DNA of 64,000 nt from Mangrovibacillus cuniculi (GTDB taxonomy: Bacteria; Bacillota; Bacilli; Bacillales; R1DC41). Made by a program: the position numbers and the translations under genes. Location: assembly GCF_015482585.1 (NCBI RefSeq), contig NZ_CP049742.1:764501-828500 (forward strand). The letters run 5' to 3'. Below, one piece after another: positions 46,024-54,864 of the stretch; the stretch's first letter is position 1; each line of letters opens with the position of its first letter. The notes below the pieces were generated by a model. It was not told where the DNA came from. It was given only the letters and a program-made list of their open reading frames with translations, and made no database searches.

Positions 46024-46629
46024 TTAAAAAGCGTTGCGATAGAATGGGATTAGTGGTCTATATGTTTCTAATACCCATTCTAAAAACGCTTCTCGGTCTG
46101 AAAGGATCGGATTTTGTACTGCTAATTGTCTTCCTACAAGAAATTCTGCTTTTTTCACATTTTCAAAGCGTTCAAGATCTGAACTTGTTAGATCTTGTAA
46201 CAACTTCGCTTCCTTTTTCATATGGTCCATAGAGAAGACAAAATCGTTTGGAAGCTCGTGTAGGTTGGTTATTTCTTTTTGTAACTTACGAGCGATTTCA
46301 TCTTTCCCTGGCAATTCATAAATAAACGCTAGCCAAACAAAGAGGTGATCATCCCAAAGACCAATTTGGAAGTGTGGGTGTTTTTTATACCCTCGTTTAT
46401 CATGACAAAAAGCCATCCAAGTGTCATTAGGTGGATTTACTGTTCGTCTAGCATGCTTAGCAATGTGTACGTGAAGCTCATTCCCTGCTAGTGCCTGAAG
46501 GTCGTCTTTTAACTCGTTCCCAATATCAGCGAATTTAGGTTGTATCCTAGTTTTAATCGCATCCATTCTTTCCTCTAGACCCTCTATTTTAAACGTATTA
46601 AAGTCCTCTTTAGAAAATCCTGTAAACAT
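46024..46629 (-). CDS. yktB: DUF1054 family protein YktB
   Basis: 201-aa soluble protein of the YktB/DUF1054 family (FTGFSKEDFNTFKIEGLEERMDAI at the N-terminus, HVHIAKHARRTVNPPNDTW, FQIGLWDDHLFVWLAFIYE). Function unknown. Order yktA-yktB-suhB matches B. subtilis, but yktB is separated from yktA by the IS-bearing repeat. GGAGGAACAAACA precedes the start. Confidence 0.8.
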   Translation of the reverse strand: MFTGFSKEDFNTFKIEGLEERMDAIKTRIQPKFADIGNELKDDLQALAGNELHVHIAKHARRTVNPPNDTWMAFCHDKRGYKKHPHFQIGLWDDHLFVWLAFIYELPGKDEIARKLQKEITNLHELPNDFVFSMDHMKKEAKLLQDLTSSDLERFENVKKAEFLVGRQLAVQNPILSDREAFLEWVLETYRPLIPFYRNAF

Positions 46630-46792
46630 TGTTTGTTCCTCCTGTAAAACGGGTAGTATGAATATATCGTACCATAAAGTTATTCTTTACAAATAGCGAG
46701 TTGCTTAGCCTATTTTTGTTACGAGTGTCCTAGACGATGCATATAGTATACAAAGTATAATATCTGAAAATTCTGATAAGAGGTGTTAATTT

Positions 46793-46987
46793 ATGAAGAA
46801 AATGATTCAAGCCTCTAAGAAAACCGAGTCAGTTGAGCAGCAGGTAGCCACGCTAAAATTGGAATTAAATTATGAATTAGCTGTTTTATTTGAAGCGATG
46901 CAAGAAAACAATTTGACACAAAAAGATGCATCGATTGCAACGCTCAAACGCATTAGAAATGAGTTGAATGTGTATAAGGCACTTTAA
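46793..46987 (+). CDS. Small helical protein
   Basis: 64 aa, mostly one or two charged helices (VEQQVATLKLELNYELAVLFEAMQENN, ASIATLKRIRNELNVYKAL). Position between yktB and suhB suggests a counterpart of B. subtilis ykzI or ykzC, but I cannot confirm the name. AAGAGGTG before ATG; a hairpin with a T6 tail follows at 47011-47050. Confidence 0.6.
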   Translation: MKKMIQASKKTESVEQQVATLKLELNYELAVLFEAMQENNLTQKDASIATLKRIRNELNVYKAL

Positions 46988-47010
46988 GGAGAATATTTAT
47001 GAGAATGGTT

Positions 47011-47050
47011 TATAGGAGGTGTCAATGTTGTTGACTACCTCTTATTTTTT
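47011..47050 (+). terminator. Terminator-like hairpin
   Basis: ATAGGAGGTGTCAA / TTGACTACCTCTTAT, imperfect, followed by TTTTTTG. Confidence 0.6.
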
Positions 47051-47105
47051 GTTACGTGAACAGTAACAACTCCTTGTTAACCGCGTGATGTGGTTTGCCC
47101 TTAAA
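47047..47105. repeat. Second dispersed repeat family, copy 2
   Basis: TTGTTACGTGAACAGTAACA then ACTCCTTG, TTAACCGC-GTGAT-GTGGTTTG and a closing ATGAGT. It follows a terminator T-run like the copies at 39546 and 50627. Confidence 0.6.
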
Positions 47106-47221
47106 TGAGTCTTCATATACTCATTATCTATTAAACAAAGACTCATTTCAAAGGTAAGAAACTTGAATATCTTTACTTGTTTGGGTAGGCTAAAGGTATG
47201 AATGATGAAGGAGTGCATAGT

Positions 47222-48007
47222 ATGGATTGGAGTATGGTTGATCAGTTAGTCCAAAAGTGGTTAGTAGAAGCTCGAGGTCGTATTTTAACGTCACTCCAAC
47301 AGCGTCTAACAATTGAATCAAAATCTAATGCAAACGATTTAGTTACCAATATTGATCGTGAAACAGAACAATTCTTTATAGAAAAGGTAAAGGATCATTT
47401 TCCGAACCATCGATTATTAGGAGAAGAGGGTTTTGGCGACGATGTTCAAACCCTAGAAGGTATTGTATGGATTGTTGATCCAATAGACGGAACCATGAAT
47501 TTTGTCCATCAACAACGTAATTTTGCGATTTCCATTGGCATCTATGAAGAGGGTGTTGGAAAGTTAGGATACATATATGATGTAATGAACGACGAACTTT
47601 ATCATGCGGAAAATGGTAAAGGAGCTTTTTATAACGGAGAACAGTTGCCAATTCTTCAACCTGTTGAGTTGAAAGAGGCAATTGTTGGGTTAAATACCAC
47701 TTGGGTAGTTCCCAATAAGCGTGTAAATCATGAACGGTTAATCCCGATAGTCAAGCAAGCTCGTGGTACTAGATCATATGGTTCTGCAGCTCTTGAAATG
47801 GCATACATTGCAGTGGACACGCTTGATGCGTACATCACAATGAGATTATCTCCGTGGGATTTTGCAGCGGGTATGGTTATCTTAAAAGAATTAGGTGGTA
47901 TTTGTACAAATCTAGAAGGCAAACCTTTATCCTTAACGGATTCTTCACCAGTGGTCGTGGCAAGGCCGGGATTACATGATGAATTAATGAACATTATTAA
48001 CCGCTAA
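47222..48007 (+). CDS. suhB: Inositol monophosphatase family protein SuhB
   Basis: 261-aa Mg2+-dependent phosphatase. Metal motifs GEEGFG, WIVDPIDGTMNF (DPIDGT) and SPWDFAAGMVILKELGG are all present. It hydrolyses inositol phosphates or related sugar phosphates; YktC of B. subtilis is the equivalent. AAGGAGTG stands before the ATG at 47222, while the upstream in-frame ATG (47198) has no ribosome site. A terminator follows. Confidence 0.87.
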   Translation: MDWSMVDQLVQKWLVEARGRILTSLQQRLTIESKSNANDLVTNIDRETEQFFIEKVKDHFPNHRLLGEEGFGDDVQTLEGIVWIVDPIDGTMNFVHQQRNFAISIGIYEEGVGKLGYIYDVMNDELYHAENGKGAFYNGEQLPILQPVELKEAIVGLNTTWVVPNKRVNHERLIPIVKQARGTRSYGSAALEMAYIAVDTLDAYITMRLSPWDFAAGMVILKELGGICTNLEGKPLSLTDSSPVVVARPGLHDELMNIINR

Positions 48008-48070
48008 AGTGGATTGTATCATTACCAGTCACGTCATACGGTGAGTTTTGAATGACCTTATAACAAAAGA

Positions 48071-48105
48071 TAAACACGTCCTTACAATTGAAGGACGTGT
48101 TTATT
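48071..48105. terminator. Bidirectional terminator between suhB and ylaF
   Basis: AAACACGTCCTT-ACAATTG-AAGGACGTGTTT. Confidence 0.88.
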
Positions 48106-48113
48106 TGCTGCTC

Positions 48114-48299
48114 TTATTGGTTCTCTCGTTCTCTCAATTTCTTTTTCGTTTTGAAGCCAAGACCCATAATAATTGTTACCAGTAAGATACTTGCAACAAT
48201 ACCAAGAATACTTCTTTCAGCTATTGCTACACCAATACTCATAATAGCTAAAACAGTTAACATGGATAACATTATAAAGCCCCATTTGATGTTTTTCAT
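48114..48299 (-). CDS. ylaF: YlaF-like two-helix membrane protein
   Basis: 61 aa with two membrane helices (about 6-24 and 32-50) and a basic tail GFKTKKKLRERE. Resembles B. subtilis YlaF in size and end sequence and is likewise divergent from typA. Function unknown. The open frame extends to 48389, but GGGGGAACTTAC before 48299 marks the start. Confidence 0.75.
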   Translation of the reverse strand: MKNIKWGFIMLSMLTVLAIMSIGVAIAERSILGIVASILLVTIIMGLGFKTKKKLRERENQ

Positions 48300-48403
48300 G
48301 TAAGTTCCCCCAAACAGTAGTTGTGCTCTCCCATTACTATGATATAATAGTCGAGTTAAAGTATCTATCCCATGCTTATGCATGATCACTAGGAGTGAAT
48401 AGA

Positions 48404-50251
48404 TTGAATAAAAGAAATGATTTAAGAAATATTGCTATTATTGCCCACGTTGACCATGGTAAAACAACTTTAGTAGATGAACTATTAAAGCAATCTGGTA
48501 TTTTCCGCTCTAACGAACACGTTGAAGAACGTGCAATGGATTCAAATGATTTAGAAAGAGAACGTGGTATTACTATTTTAGCAAAAAATACTGCAATACA
48601 GTATAAAGATACTCGAATTAATATCCTGGATACACCAGGACACGCCGATTTTGGTGGAGAAGTAGAACGTATCATGAAAATGGTAGATGGCGTTTTACTT
48701 GTTGTTGATGCATATGAAGGTTGTATGCCTCAAACACGTTTTGTACTTAAGAAGGCATTAGAACAAAACCTAACACCTATCGTAGTAGTTAACAAGATTG
48801 ATAAAGATTCTGCTCGTCCTGAAGAAGTTATTGATGAAGTACTAGAATTATTTATCGAGCTTGATGCGAACGAAGATCAATTAGAATTCCCTGTTATTTA
48901 TGCTTCTGCAATTAACGGAACTGCAAGTGTTGATCCAGATCCTGCTAATCAAGACGAAAACATGCAATCAATTTATGATGCAATTGTTGAGCACATTCCT
49001 GCTCCAATTGATAACCGTGAAGAGCCTACGCAATTCCAAGTTGCTCTTTTAGACTACAACGACTATGTGGGACGAATTGGTATTGGACGTGTATTCCGAG
49101 GAACTATTTCTGTTGGACAACAAGTTTCCCTTATGAAACTGGACGGATCAGTGAAAAACTTCCGTGTGACAAAACTATTTGGTTTCTTAGGATTAAAGCG
49201 TATTGAAATTCAAGAAGCACATGCTGGAGACCTAATTGCGATTTCTGGTATGGAAGACATTAACGTTGGTGAAACAGTTTGTCCTGTAGATCATCAAGAA
49301 GCACTTCCAGTTCTTCGTATCGATGAGCCTACTCTACAAATGACATTCTCTGTTAATAACAGTCCTTTCGCAGGTCGTGAAGGTAAGTGGATTACTTCTC
49401 GTAAAATTGAGGAGCGTTTATTAGCGCAACTACAAACAGACGTAAGTTTACGTGTAGAATCTACTGAATCCCCTGATGCATGGACGGTTTCAGGACGTGG
49501 AGAGCTTCACTTATCCATCTTAATTGAAAACATGCGTCGTGAAGGATACGAGCTTCAAGTATCAAAGCCTGAAGTAATCATCCGTGAAGTAGATGGAGTA
49601 AAGTGTGAACCAGTAGAGCGTGTTCAAATTGATGTACCTGAAGAGCATACAGGAAGCATTATCGAATCACTAGGTTCACGTAAAGGTGAAATGCTTGATA
49701 TGGTGAACAACGGTAACGGTCAAGTTCGCTTAATCTTCATGGTACCGGCTCGTGGATTAATTGGTTACTCTACTGAATTCATGACACTTACTCGTGGATA
49801 TGGTATCATTAACCATACATTTGATAGCTATCAGCCAGTTGTAGAAGGACGAGTTGGTGGACGTACGAAAGGTGTACTAGTTTCTATGGAAACTGGTAAA
49901 TCTTCTACTTATGGTATTATGCAAGTAGAAGACCGTGGTACAATCTTTGTTGAACCAGGTACGGAAATTTACGGTGGTATGGTAGTAGGGGAACACACTC
50001 GTGAAAACGACATTACGGTTAATATTACAAAGACAAAACAAGCTACAAACGTTCGTTCAGCGAACAAAGACCAAACGGTTACGATTAAAAAACCTCGTAT
50101 CATGACGCTTGAAGAAGCTTTAGAATACTTAAACGATGATGAGCTTCTAGAGGTAACTCCAGAATCAATCCGTTTACGTAAAAAAGTTCTTGATAAGAAT
50201 GAGCGTGATCGTCTTACGAAAAAGAAGAAATTAGCAGAACAAAACGCATAA
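48404..50251 (+). CDS. typA: Ribosome-associated GTPase TypA/BipA
   Basis: 615-aa translational GTPase. G1 AHVDHGKT, switch region RGITI, G3 DTPGH, G4 NKID and G5 SA motifs; domains II, III/V follow with the BipA-specific C-terminal domain (about 480-600). It acts in ribosome assembly and stress or cold adaptation. GTG at 48395 overlaps AGGAG, so the TTG at 48404, 8 nt downstream, is the better start. Codon use is biased as for abundant proteins. ylaH follows 24 bp later. Confidence 0.93.
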   Translation: MNKRNDLRNIAIIAHVDHGKTTLVDELLKQSGIFRSNEHVEERAMDSNDLERERGITILAKNTAIQYKDTRINILDTPGHADFGGEVERIMKMVDGVLLVVDAYEGCMPQTRFVLKKALEQNLTPIVVVNKIDKDSARPEEVIDEVLELFIELDANEDQLEFPVIYASAINGTASVDPDPANQDENMQSIYDAIVEHIPAPIDNREEPTQFQVALLDYNDYVGRIGIGRVFRGTISVGQQVSLMKLDGSVKNFRVTKLFGFLGLKRIEIQEAHAGDLIAISGMEDINVGETVCPVDHQEALPVLRIDEPTLQMTFSVNNSPFAGREGKWITSRKIEERLLAQLQTDVSLRVESTESPDAWTVSGRGELHLSILIENMRREGYELQVSKPEVIIREVDGVKCEPVERVQIDVPEEHTGSIIESLGSRKGEMLDMVNNGNGQVRLIFMVPARGLIGYSTEFMTLTRGYGIINHTFDSYQPVVEGRVGGRTKGVLVSMETGKSSTYGIMQVEDRGTIFVEPGTEIYGGMVVGEHTRENDITVNITKTKQATNVRSANKDQTVTIKKPRIMTLEEALEYLNDDELLEVTPESIRLRKKVLDKNERDRLTKKKKLAEQNA

Positions 50252-50275
50252 TGTAACAATCTAAGGGGAAGTAAC

Positions 50276-50581
50276 ATGGATGTACAAGAACGATTATCAT
50301 TTTTTGCTGCTCTTTATCGAGTGGATGAAAATTCAGAGCAAGGGATGATGTTATTGTATTTAACCATTGTTGCCCTTTGTATTGTGGTATATAAATTAGG
50401 GTTTGCAAAGAAGTTAAAACCTTTGCAATCTCTAGTGATTTACCTGTTCTTATTCGCAGGATGTACCGTTCTTTCGTTTTTAGGGATCGTTTTACCAATA
50501 GCTGAAGGACTGGTTGTTGCTGCTGCGATTTTGGTTATATATAAAATCAGATTAAAGCGTGAGCAAGCTGCTGCTGAATAA
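50276..50581 (+). CDS. ylaH: YlaH-like membrane protein
   Basis: 101 aa with three hydrophobic helices (about 24-40, 49-67, 70-90) and polar ends. Matches YlaH by order and size. Function unknown. AGGGGAAG before ATG; transcribed with typA and ended by a terminator. Confidence 0.8.
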   Translation: MDVQERLSFFAALYRVDENSEQGMMLLYLTIVALCIVVYKLGFAKKLKPLQSLVIYLFLFAGCTVLSFLGIVLPIAEGLVVAAAILVIYKIRLKREQAAAE

Positions 50582-50588
50582 TAATGTT

Positions 50589-50624
50589 AGACACCTGGGT
50601 GGTCATCTCCAGGTGTCTTTTTTG
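50589..50624 (+). terminator. Terminator of typA-ylaH
   Basis: AGACACCTGG-(10 nt)-CCAGGTGTCTTTTTT. Confidence 0.9.
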
Positions 50625-50626
50625 TT

Positions 50627-50692
50627 ATGTGACCAGTAACAACTCATCGTTAGCCACGTGATGTGGCTAGCTCTTAGATGATTTTCCTTTAA
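50627..50692. repeat. Second dispersed repeat family, copy 3
   Basis: TATGTGACCAGTAACAACTC then ATCG, TTAGCCAC-GTGAT-GTGGCTAG and CTCTTAGATGA. Best-formed hairpin of the family. The rest of this gap (to 50833) holds a minus-strand terminator and no gene. Confidence 0.65.
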
Positions 50693-50770
50693 ACAATAAA
50701 AACATATGTATAAGTCTGTATATCTTAAATTGTGGTCAAGAGCGGGGGAAGAGCGAGAAGAGCGCATGTT

Positions 50771-50820
50771 AAAAAAATGAAAGGTGCTCTAACGTTACAA
50801 ATCGCAACAAAGAGCACCTA
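50771..50820 (-). terminator. Terminator of the ylaI-membrane protein pair
   Basis: Minus strand AGGTGCTCT ... AGAGCACCT followed by TTCATTTTTTT. Confidence 0.75.
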
Positions 50821-50833
50821 GTAAAAGAAGATA

Positions 50834-51262
50834 TTATCGTTTAGGGAACAAATTAAAGATGATAGGTAAACTAATAGCATATAAAACATGACCAATCACC
50901 CAATAGAGAAAAGCAAGATAATCCGTTGGTGGTGGGACATCTTTTATTGCCAACATGGATAAAGGGAAATACAAAAATAAAGTTGGGAATGTAAGGACCG
51001 CTGCCAAACTCCACTTGTTAAGCCAACTTCCCAAAATTCCTTTTTCCAAAATAAATACGTAAAGGATACCGATTATAAGAGAAATGATTAAATGGAAGGC
51101 GAATTCAATCCATTCAGCAAATGTGTATTCTCCAAGAATTGGGATAAAGTCAATATTTAGAAGTAATATATAGACTTTTTTATCCATCAACATCTCTATC
51201 CATTTCAACGAAAATCCTAGAACAAACCCACTGAGTGTTCCAACAATAAGTCCTCTTATCAT
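50834..51262 (-). CDS. Unknown four-helix membrane protein
   Basis: 142 aa with about four hydrophobic segments (about 5-20, 52-72, 85-105, 115-135), not recognised. Its ATG is the codon right after the ylaI stop, with AAGAGGAC inside the ylaI end, so translation is coupled to ylaI. Not at this locus in B. subtilis as far as I recall. Confidence 0.6.
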   Translation of the reverse strand: MIRGLIVGTLSGFVLGFSLKWIEMLMDKKVYILLLNIDFIPILGEYTFAEWIEFAFHLIISLIIGILYVFILEKGILGSWLNKWSLAAVLTFPTLFLYFPLSMLAIKDVPPPTDYLAFLYWVIGHVLYAISLPIIFNLFPKR

Positions 51263-51463
51263 TTAAAAGTCCTCTTGCATTAAACGGCCTCTATAAATAC
51301 GAAAATTTCCGTCTTTTTTTCTTTCTACTGTTTTTTCTGCAATCCTATTCTGGCAGTCTAAACACATGTATGTATGGATGGGACGATTTCGTAATTTTTT
51401 AGCCTCAGGATTATCATCTGGAAGGGTCTCAATTTTATCACATAATATACATTTTACTCGCAT
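51263..51463 (-). CDS. ylaI: YlaI-like zinc-ribbon protein
   Basis: 66 aa with paired cysteines, VKCILCDKIE and YMCLDCQNRIAEKT, forming a probable zinc ribbon, and the conserved KKLRNRPIHTY. Matches YlaI. Function unknown. The frame is open to 51532, but TTAGGAGTAAGAAG before 51463 sets the start. In B. subtilis ylaI is co-directional with ylaH; here it is inverted and paired with a membrane gene. Confidence 0.78.
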   Translation of the reverse strand: MRVKCILCDKIETLPDDNPEAKKLRNRPIHTYMCLDCQNRIAEKTVERKKDGNFRIYRGRLMQEDF

Positions 51464-51575
51464 CTTCTTACTCCTAACCATCGCGCATACGCGTGTTTTT
51501 TTGTATACTAATACTATACCATAAGAGGACAAATTGTCTTCCTTTGGATTAGATGATTATAGGAGGGAGTAATGT

Positions 51576-52028
51576 ATGAGAGAAGTACAAGAACAGCTTC
51601 ATCCTTTATTGTATGAACATCTACAAAAAGAAAGGTACGTAACAATATCCACAGTAGATGTGACTGGTGTACCTCATGTAACTGCTATATCATGGTTAGT
51701 GGCTTTATCAGAAAATAGGTTGGCCTTTGCAATAGATGCTAGGTCTAGACTTGTTCAAAATATTGCAAAGTTGCCTAATGCTGTTGTTACCGTTATTTTT
51801 GATGGCACGACGTATGCTATTAGTGGAAAAGTAAAAATAGAACAAAATCAATTAGACGGAATTCCAATTCCTTTGGTGAAGTGTGTTTTAGAGGTAACGG
51901 AAGTCCGTGATATTATGTTTTATGGTTCTAGTATGAGTAGTGAACCAACATTCACTAAAACATATGATGCAAAAAAAGCGGAAGCGATTGATTCGCTTGT
52001 TTGGAATGCTTTAAGACAACAAGAGTAA
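51576..52028 (+). CDS. Pyridoxamine 5'-phosphate oxidase-like (split-barrel) protein
   Basis: 150 aa with the flavin split-barrel pattern: YVTISTVDVTGVPHVTAISWLVALSENRLAFAIDARSRLVQNIAKLPNAVVTVIFDGTTYAISGKVKI. Such proteins bind FMN, F420 or haem; the substrate is unknown. GGAGGGAG ribosome site and a terminator right after. Not recognised in the B. subtilis yla cluster. Confidence 0.7.
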   Translation: MREVQEQLHPLLYEHLQKERYVTISTVDVTGVPHVTAISWLVALSENRLAFAIDARSRLVQNIAKLPNAVVTVIFDGTTYAISGKVKIEQNQLDGIPIPLVKCVLEVTEVRDIMFYGSSMSSEPTFTKTYDAKKAEAIDSLVWNALRQQE

Positions 52029-52058
52029 ACACCCCAACAATATTTTTGGGGTGTTTTT
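52027..52058. terminator. Bidirectional terminator
   Basis: AACACCCCAA-(8 nt)-TTGGGGTGTTTTTG, between the split-barrel gene and ylaJ. Confidence 0.85.
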
Positions 52059-52061
52059 GTA

Positions 52062-52676
52062 TTAATCCTTCTTCTGAAGGTATTGATTGGATTGATCTTC
52101 TTGTTGTTTCTTAAGTGAATCCTTATCTTGTCCTTCTACCGCATCTCGTTTATCCTCTTTTACTTGTTGAGGATTTGGATCTATAATGTCTGCAGGAATT
52201 TCAGGGATGAGTCTGCCCGCAACATCTGCTAACTCGTTTGCTATGCCTTGAAGTGGCTTCCCAGCACGAATATCTTGATTGATCTCTTTTAAACGACCAT
52301 AAACATCGGGATCTGCTACGACTAACGCATTTGCTCCATATGGATCATTTTGTAATGCTTCCGCTACAGTATATTTAATAGAACCAACTTCAGAACGCTC
52401 GAGATTTTGATCAACATCTATTCCTACAATCGCAAGTTTACCTAAGACTACTGCAGTAGCATCTTTCACATTCGGTGTAGCAGTTGCTAAATTCACAAGG
52501 TGTTTAGAGATTTGCATACCAGTTTTACGGTCAACATGCTCTATTGTACTATTTTTTACATTTACAGTTCTTGGAACATCATCACCAGTAGCTTGTTGTT
52601 CTTTTTCAGCTGCAGATTTTTGACAGCCCATAATCATAAAGCAACTAATAATGGAAATAATCATAAGTTTTTTCAC
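52062..52676 (-). CDS. ylaJ: YhcN/YlaJ family sporulation lipoprotein
   Basis: 204 aa. Lipobox MIMGC after a short signal, then a YhcN/YlaJ domain (HLVNLATATPNVKDATAVVLGKLAIVGIDVD, EVGSIKYTVAEALQNDPYGANALVVADPDVYGRL) and a charged C-terminal tail rich in Lys/Gln/Asp. Members are forespore membrane or cortex proteins affecting germination, which supports a spore former. Confidence 0.85.
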   Translation of the reverse strand: MKKLMIISIISCFMIMGCQKSAAEKEQQATGDDVPRTVNVKNSTIEHVDRKTGMQISKHLVNLATATPNVKDATAVVLGKLAIVGIDVDQNLERSEVGSIKYTVAEALQNDPYGANALVVADPDVYGRLKEINQDIRAGKPLQGIANELADVAGRLIPEIPADIIDPNPQQVKEDKRDAVEGQDKDSLKKQQEDQSNQYLQKKD

Positions 52677-52847
52677 GTTTTAACCCCCTAGCTAGTCTTT
52701 TACTTAAGAATAGTGTGGTTCTTTCGTCTATCTTTATACATGTTGTCATATATTTTAAAAACATCTTAGCTTGACCGTGACGTTTAAGCGGACCGTTCAA
52801 ACCTTTGCTACATAGAATGTACTATTTTAGGATCAGGAGGCGTCGTA

Positions 52848-54176
52848 TTGAGTAAAATCTATGTACTAGATACTAACGTAATATTGCAGGATCCAAATGC
52901 TATCTATTCATTCCAGGATAATGAAGTAGTCATTCCAGCAGTGGTACTAGAAGAGTTGGACTCGAAGAAACGATATATGGATGAGATTGGACGAAATGCT
53001 AGACAATTTTCTAAACTTATTGATGGATTAAGAGAAAAAGGGAAATTACATGAAAAAGTACCTCTTCATAATGGTGGCACACTAAGAATTGAATTAAATC
53101 ACCGCTCTTTTCAAGAACTTCAAGAAATATTTATTGAAAAAACGAATGATAATCGAATCTTAGCGGTTGCAAAAAATTTATCATTAGAAGAAGATGCAAA
53201 ACAAAATGGCAGACGGGTTATATTAGTCAGCAAGGACATTTTAGTTCGTGTTAAAGCAGATGTCATTGGGCTACATTCAGAAGACTTTTTGAATGATCGT
53301 GTCATAGACATGGATCATTTATATACAGGAATGTTGGAACTCTATGTACCGAAAGAAACACTAGGAAAGTTTTATGAAAGTGGCGAGATTAATGTTTCCG
53401 ACGTGGTTAATCATCCTTTATATCCAAATCAATTTGTCTTAATGAAAGACGCATTAGGTGGATCAGCTTCTGCAATTGGAATGGTAAGTCCAAAAGGAAA
53501 AACAATAACAAAGTTACATCGCAATGCAGAACATATTTGGGGGATTAAAGCAAGAAACGTCCAACAAACGATGGCAATGGAATTATTATTAAGACAAGAT
53601 GTACCTTTAGTTACACTAGTAGGAAAAGCAGGAACAGGAAAAACGTTACTTGCTTTAGCAGCCGGTTTAATGCAAACCGAAGATGAAAATAAATACAAGA
53701 AGCTTCTTGTTGCTCGTCCAATCGTTCCAGTAGGTAAAGATATTGGGTATCTACCAGGAGAAAAAAGCGAAAAACTTAGACCATGGATGCAACCTGTGTT
53801 TGATAATTTGGAGTATCTTTTTAACACCAAGAAACCTGGTGAATTAGACGCAATTTTGGCTGGGATGGGATCCATTGAAGTGGAAGCATTAACATATATT
53901 CGAGGTAGAAGCATTCCTGAACAATTTATCATTATTGATGAAGCGCAAAACTTAACCAAACATGAAGTGAAAACAATTCTAACTCGCGTTGGGGAAAAAA
54001 GTAAAATTGTGTTAATGGGTGACACGGCACAAATAGATCACCCATATTTAGACGAATATAATAACGGATTAACGTATGTTGTAGAAAGCTTTAAGGATCA
54101 AGGAATTGCTGGGCACGTTAGATTATTAAAGGGAGAAAGATCAGGTCTTGCTCAATTAGCAGCAGATCTTTTATAA
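52848..54176 (+). CDS. phoH2: PhoH2-type PIN-domain ATPase/RNase (YlaK)
   Basis: 442 aa: PIN ribonuclease domain (about 1-150, starting YVLDTNVILQDP with acidic residues in DEIGRNARQ and NDNRILAVA) fused to a PhoH ATPase (about 225-440; Walker A GKAGTGKTLLALAAG, Walker B FIIIDEAQN, and LVARPIVPVGKDIGYLPG). PhoH2 proteins are described as ATP-dependent RNA unwinding and cleaving enzymes. TTG start behind GGAGG. Confidence 0.9.
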   Translation: MSKIYVLDTNVILQDPNAIYSFQDNEVVIPAVVLEELDSKKRYMDEIGRNARQFSKLIDGLREKGKLHEKVPLHNGGTLRIELNHRSFQELQEIFIEKTNDNRILAVAKNLSLEEDAKQNGRRVILVSKDILVRVKADVIGLHSEDFLNDRVIDMDHLYTGMLELYVPKETLGKFYESGEINVSDVVNHPLYPNQFVLMKDALGGSASAIGMVSPKGKTITKLHRNAEHIWGIKARNVQQTMAMELLLRQDVPLVTLVGKAGTGKTLLALAAGLMQTEDENKYKKLLVARPIVPVGKDIGYLPGEKSEKLRPWMQPVFDNLEYLFNTKKPGELDAILAGMGSIEVEALTYIRGRSIPEQFIIIDEAQNLTKHEVKTILTRVGEKSKIVLMGDTAQIDHPYLDEYNNGLTYVVESFKDQGIAGHVRLLKGERSGLAQLAADLL

Positions 54177-54215
54177 CAAAGAGAATAATAAAATTAGCTT
54201 AATTTGTTTGTAAAC

Positions 54216-54267
54216 AAAAAAGCTTTCGCTCACTGACACATTTGTCAATGTAGCGAAAGCTTTTTTA
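54216..54267. terminator. Bidirectional terminator between phoH2 and ylaL
   Basis: AAAAAAGCTTTCGCT ... AGCGAAAGCTTTTTT with inner pairing TGACA/TGTCA. Confidence 0.9.
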
Positions 54268-54765
54268 TTTAATCTCGATACGATGCACATTTTTAATTGG
54301 AGTGTTTCTATTAGTGCCATCAACTTTTAAAAGATAGATTGGTCCGTCTTCTTTAAGTGGCTTTCCAACAATACTAAATTGAGCAATCCATTGATCAATC
54401 GTTGCAAGTGGAATTTCTATATCTTTATCCTGTGTTTTCAAAACAACTGTAGTTGCATCAGGTTTTGGTTGACTATTCTGAATGAAGGGTAGCAAATAAA
54501 TACCAAGACTTGTATTTAAAATCTTTTGGCGCTCAAACTTCTTTTCTGATTTTAAAGTTGGCGGGTTTAGTGCTCCTTCTCTAATTTCTCTTTCCCAATG
54601 TTTCGCTGTTTCTTCTATGTATTTTTCTTCCTCGGAAACGTTTTCATATTGTGATGAAAAAAATTCATCTAAATCAATTCGGCGATCATCAAAGATCCAC
54701 ACACTTGGATCTAATGTAATTGGAAAATGAACATTTCCTGATATAGTAACGATGGAATTCATCAT
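54265..54765 (-). CDS. ylaL: YlaL family protein
   Basis: 166-aa soluble protein resembling YlaL by context and length. Visible blocks: ISGNVHFPITLDPSVWIFDDRRIDLD at the N-terminus and LGIYLLPFIQNSQPKPDATTVVLKTQD in the middle. Function unknown. Divergent from the glutaminase gene, with GGAGGA upstream of tandem ATGs. Confidence 0.72.
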   Translation of the reverse strand: MMNSIVTISGNVHFPITLDPSVWIFDDRRIDLDEFFSSQYENVSEEEKYIEETAKHWEREIREGALNPPTLKSEKKFERQKILNTSLGIYLLPFIQNSQPKPDATTVVLKTQDKDIEIPLATIDQWIAQFSIVGKPLKEDGPIYLLKVDGTNRNTPIKNVHRIEIK

Positions 54766-54864
54766 TATCCTCCTTCTGCATACTAAGATTCTTTCTAGTT
54801 AACAATATGTATGAAATATATTATACAGTATTTACAAAACGCTGTCACAAAGAAGGTGCCCTAT

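Noticed and set aside
48020-48060. Possible fourth copy of the GTGACCAGTAAC repeat
   Set aside because: Only fragments such as TTACCAGTCACG match, in the opposite sense, and no hairpin centre is present.
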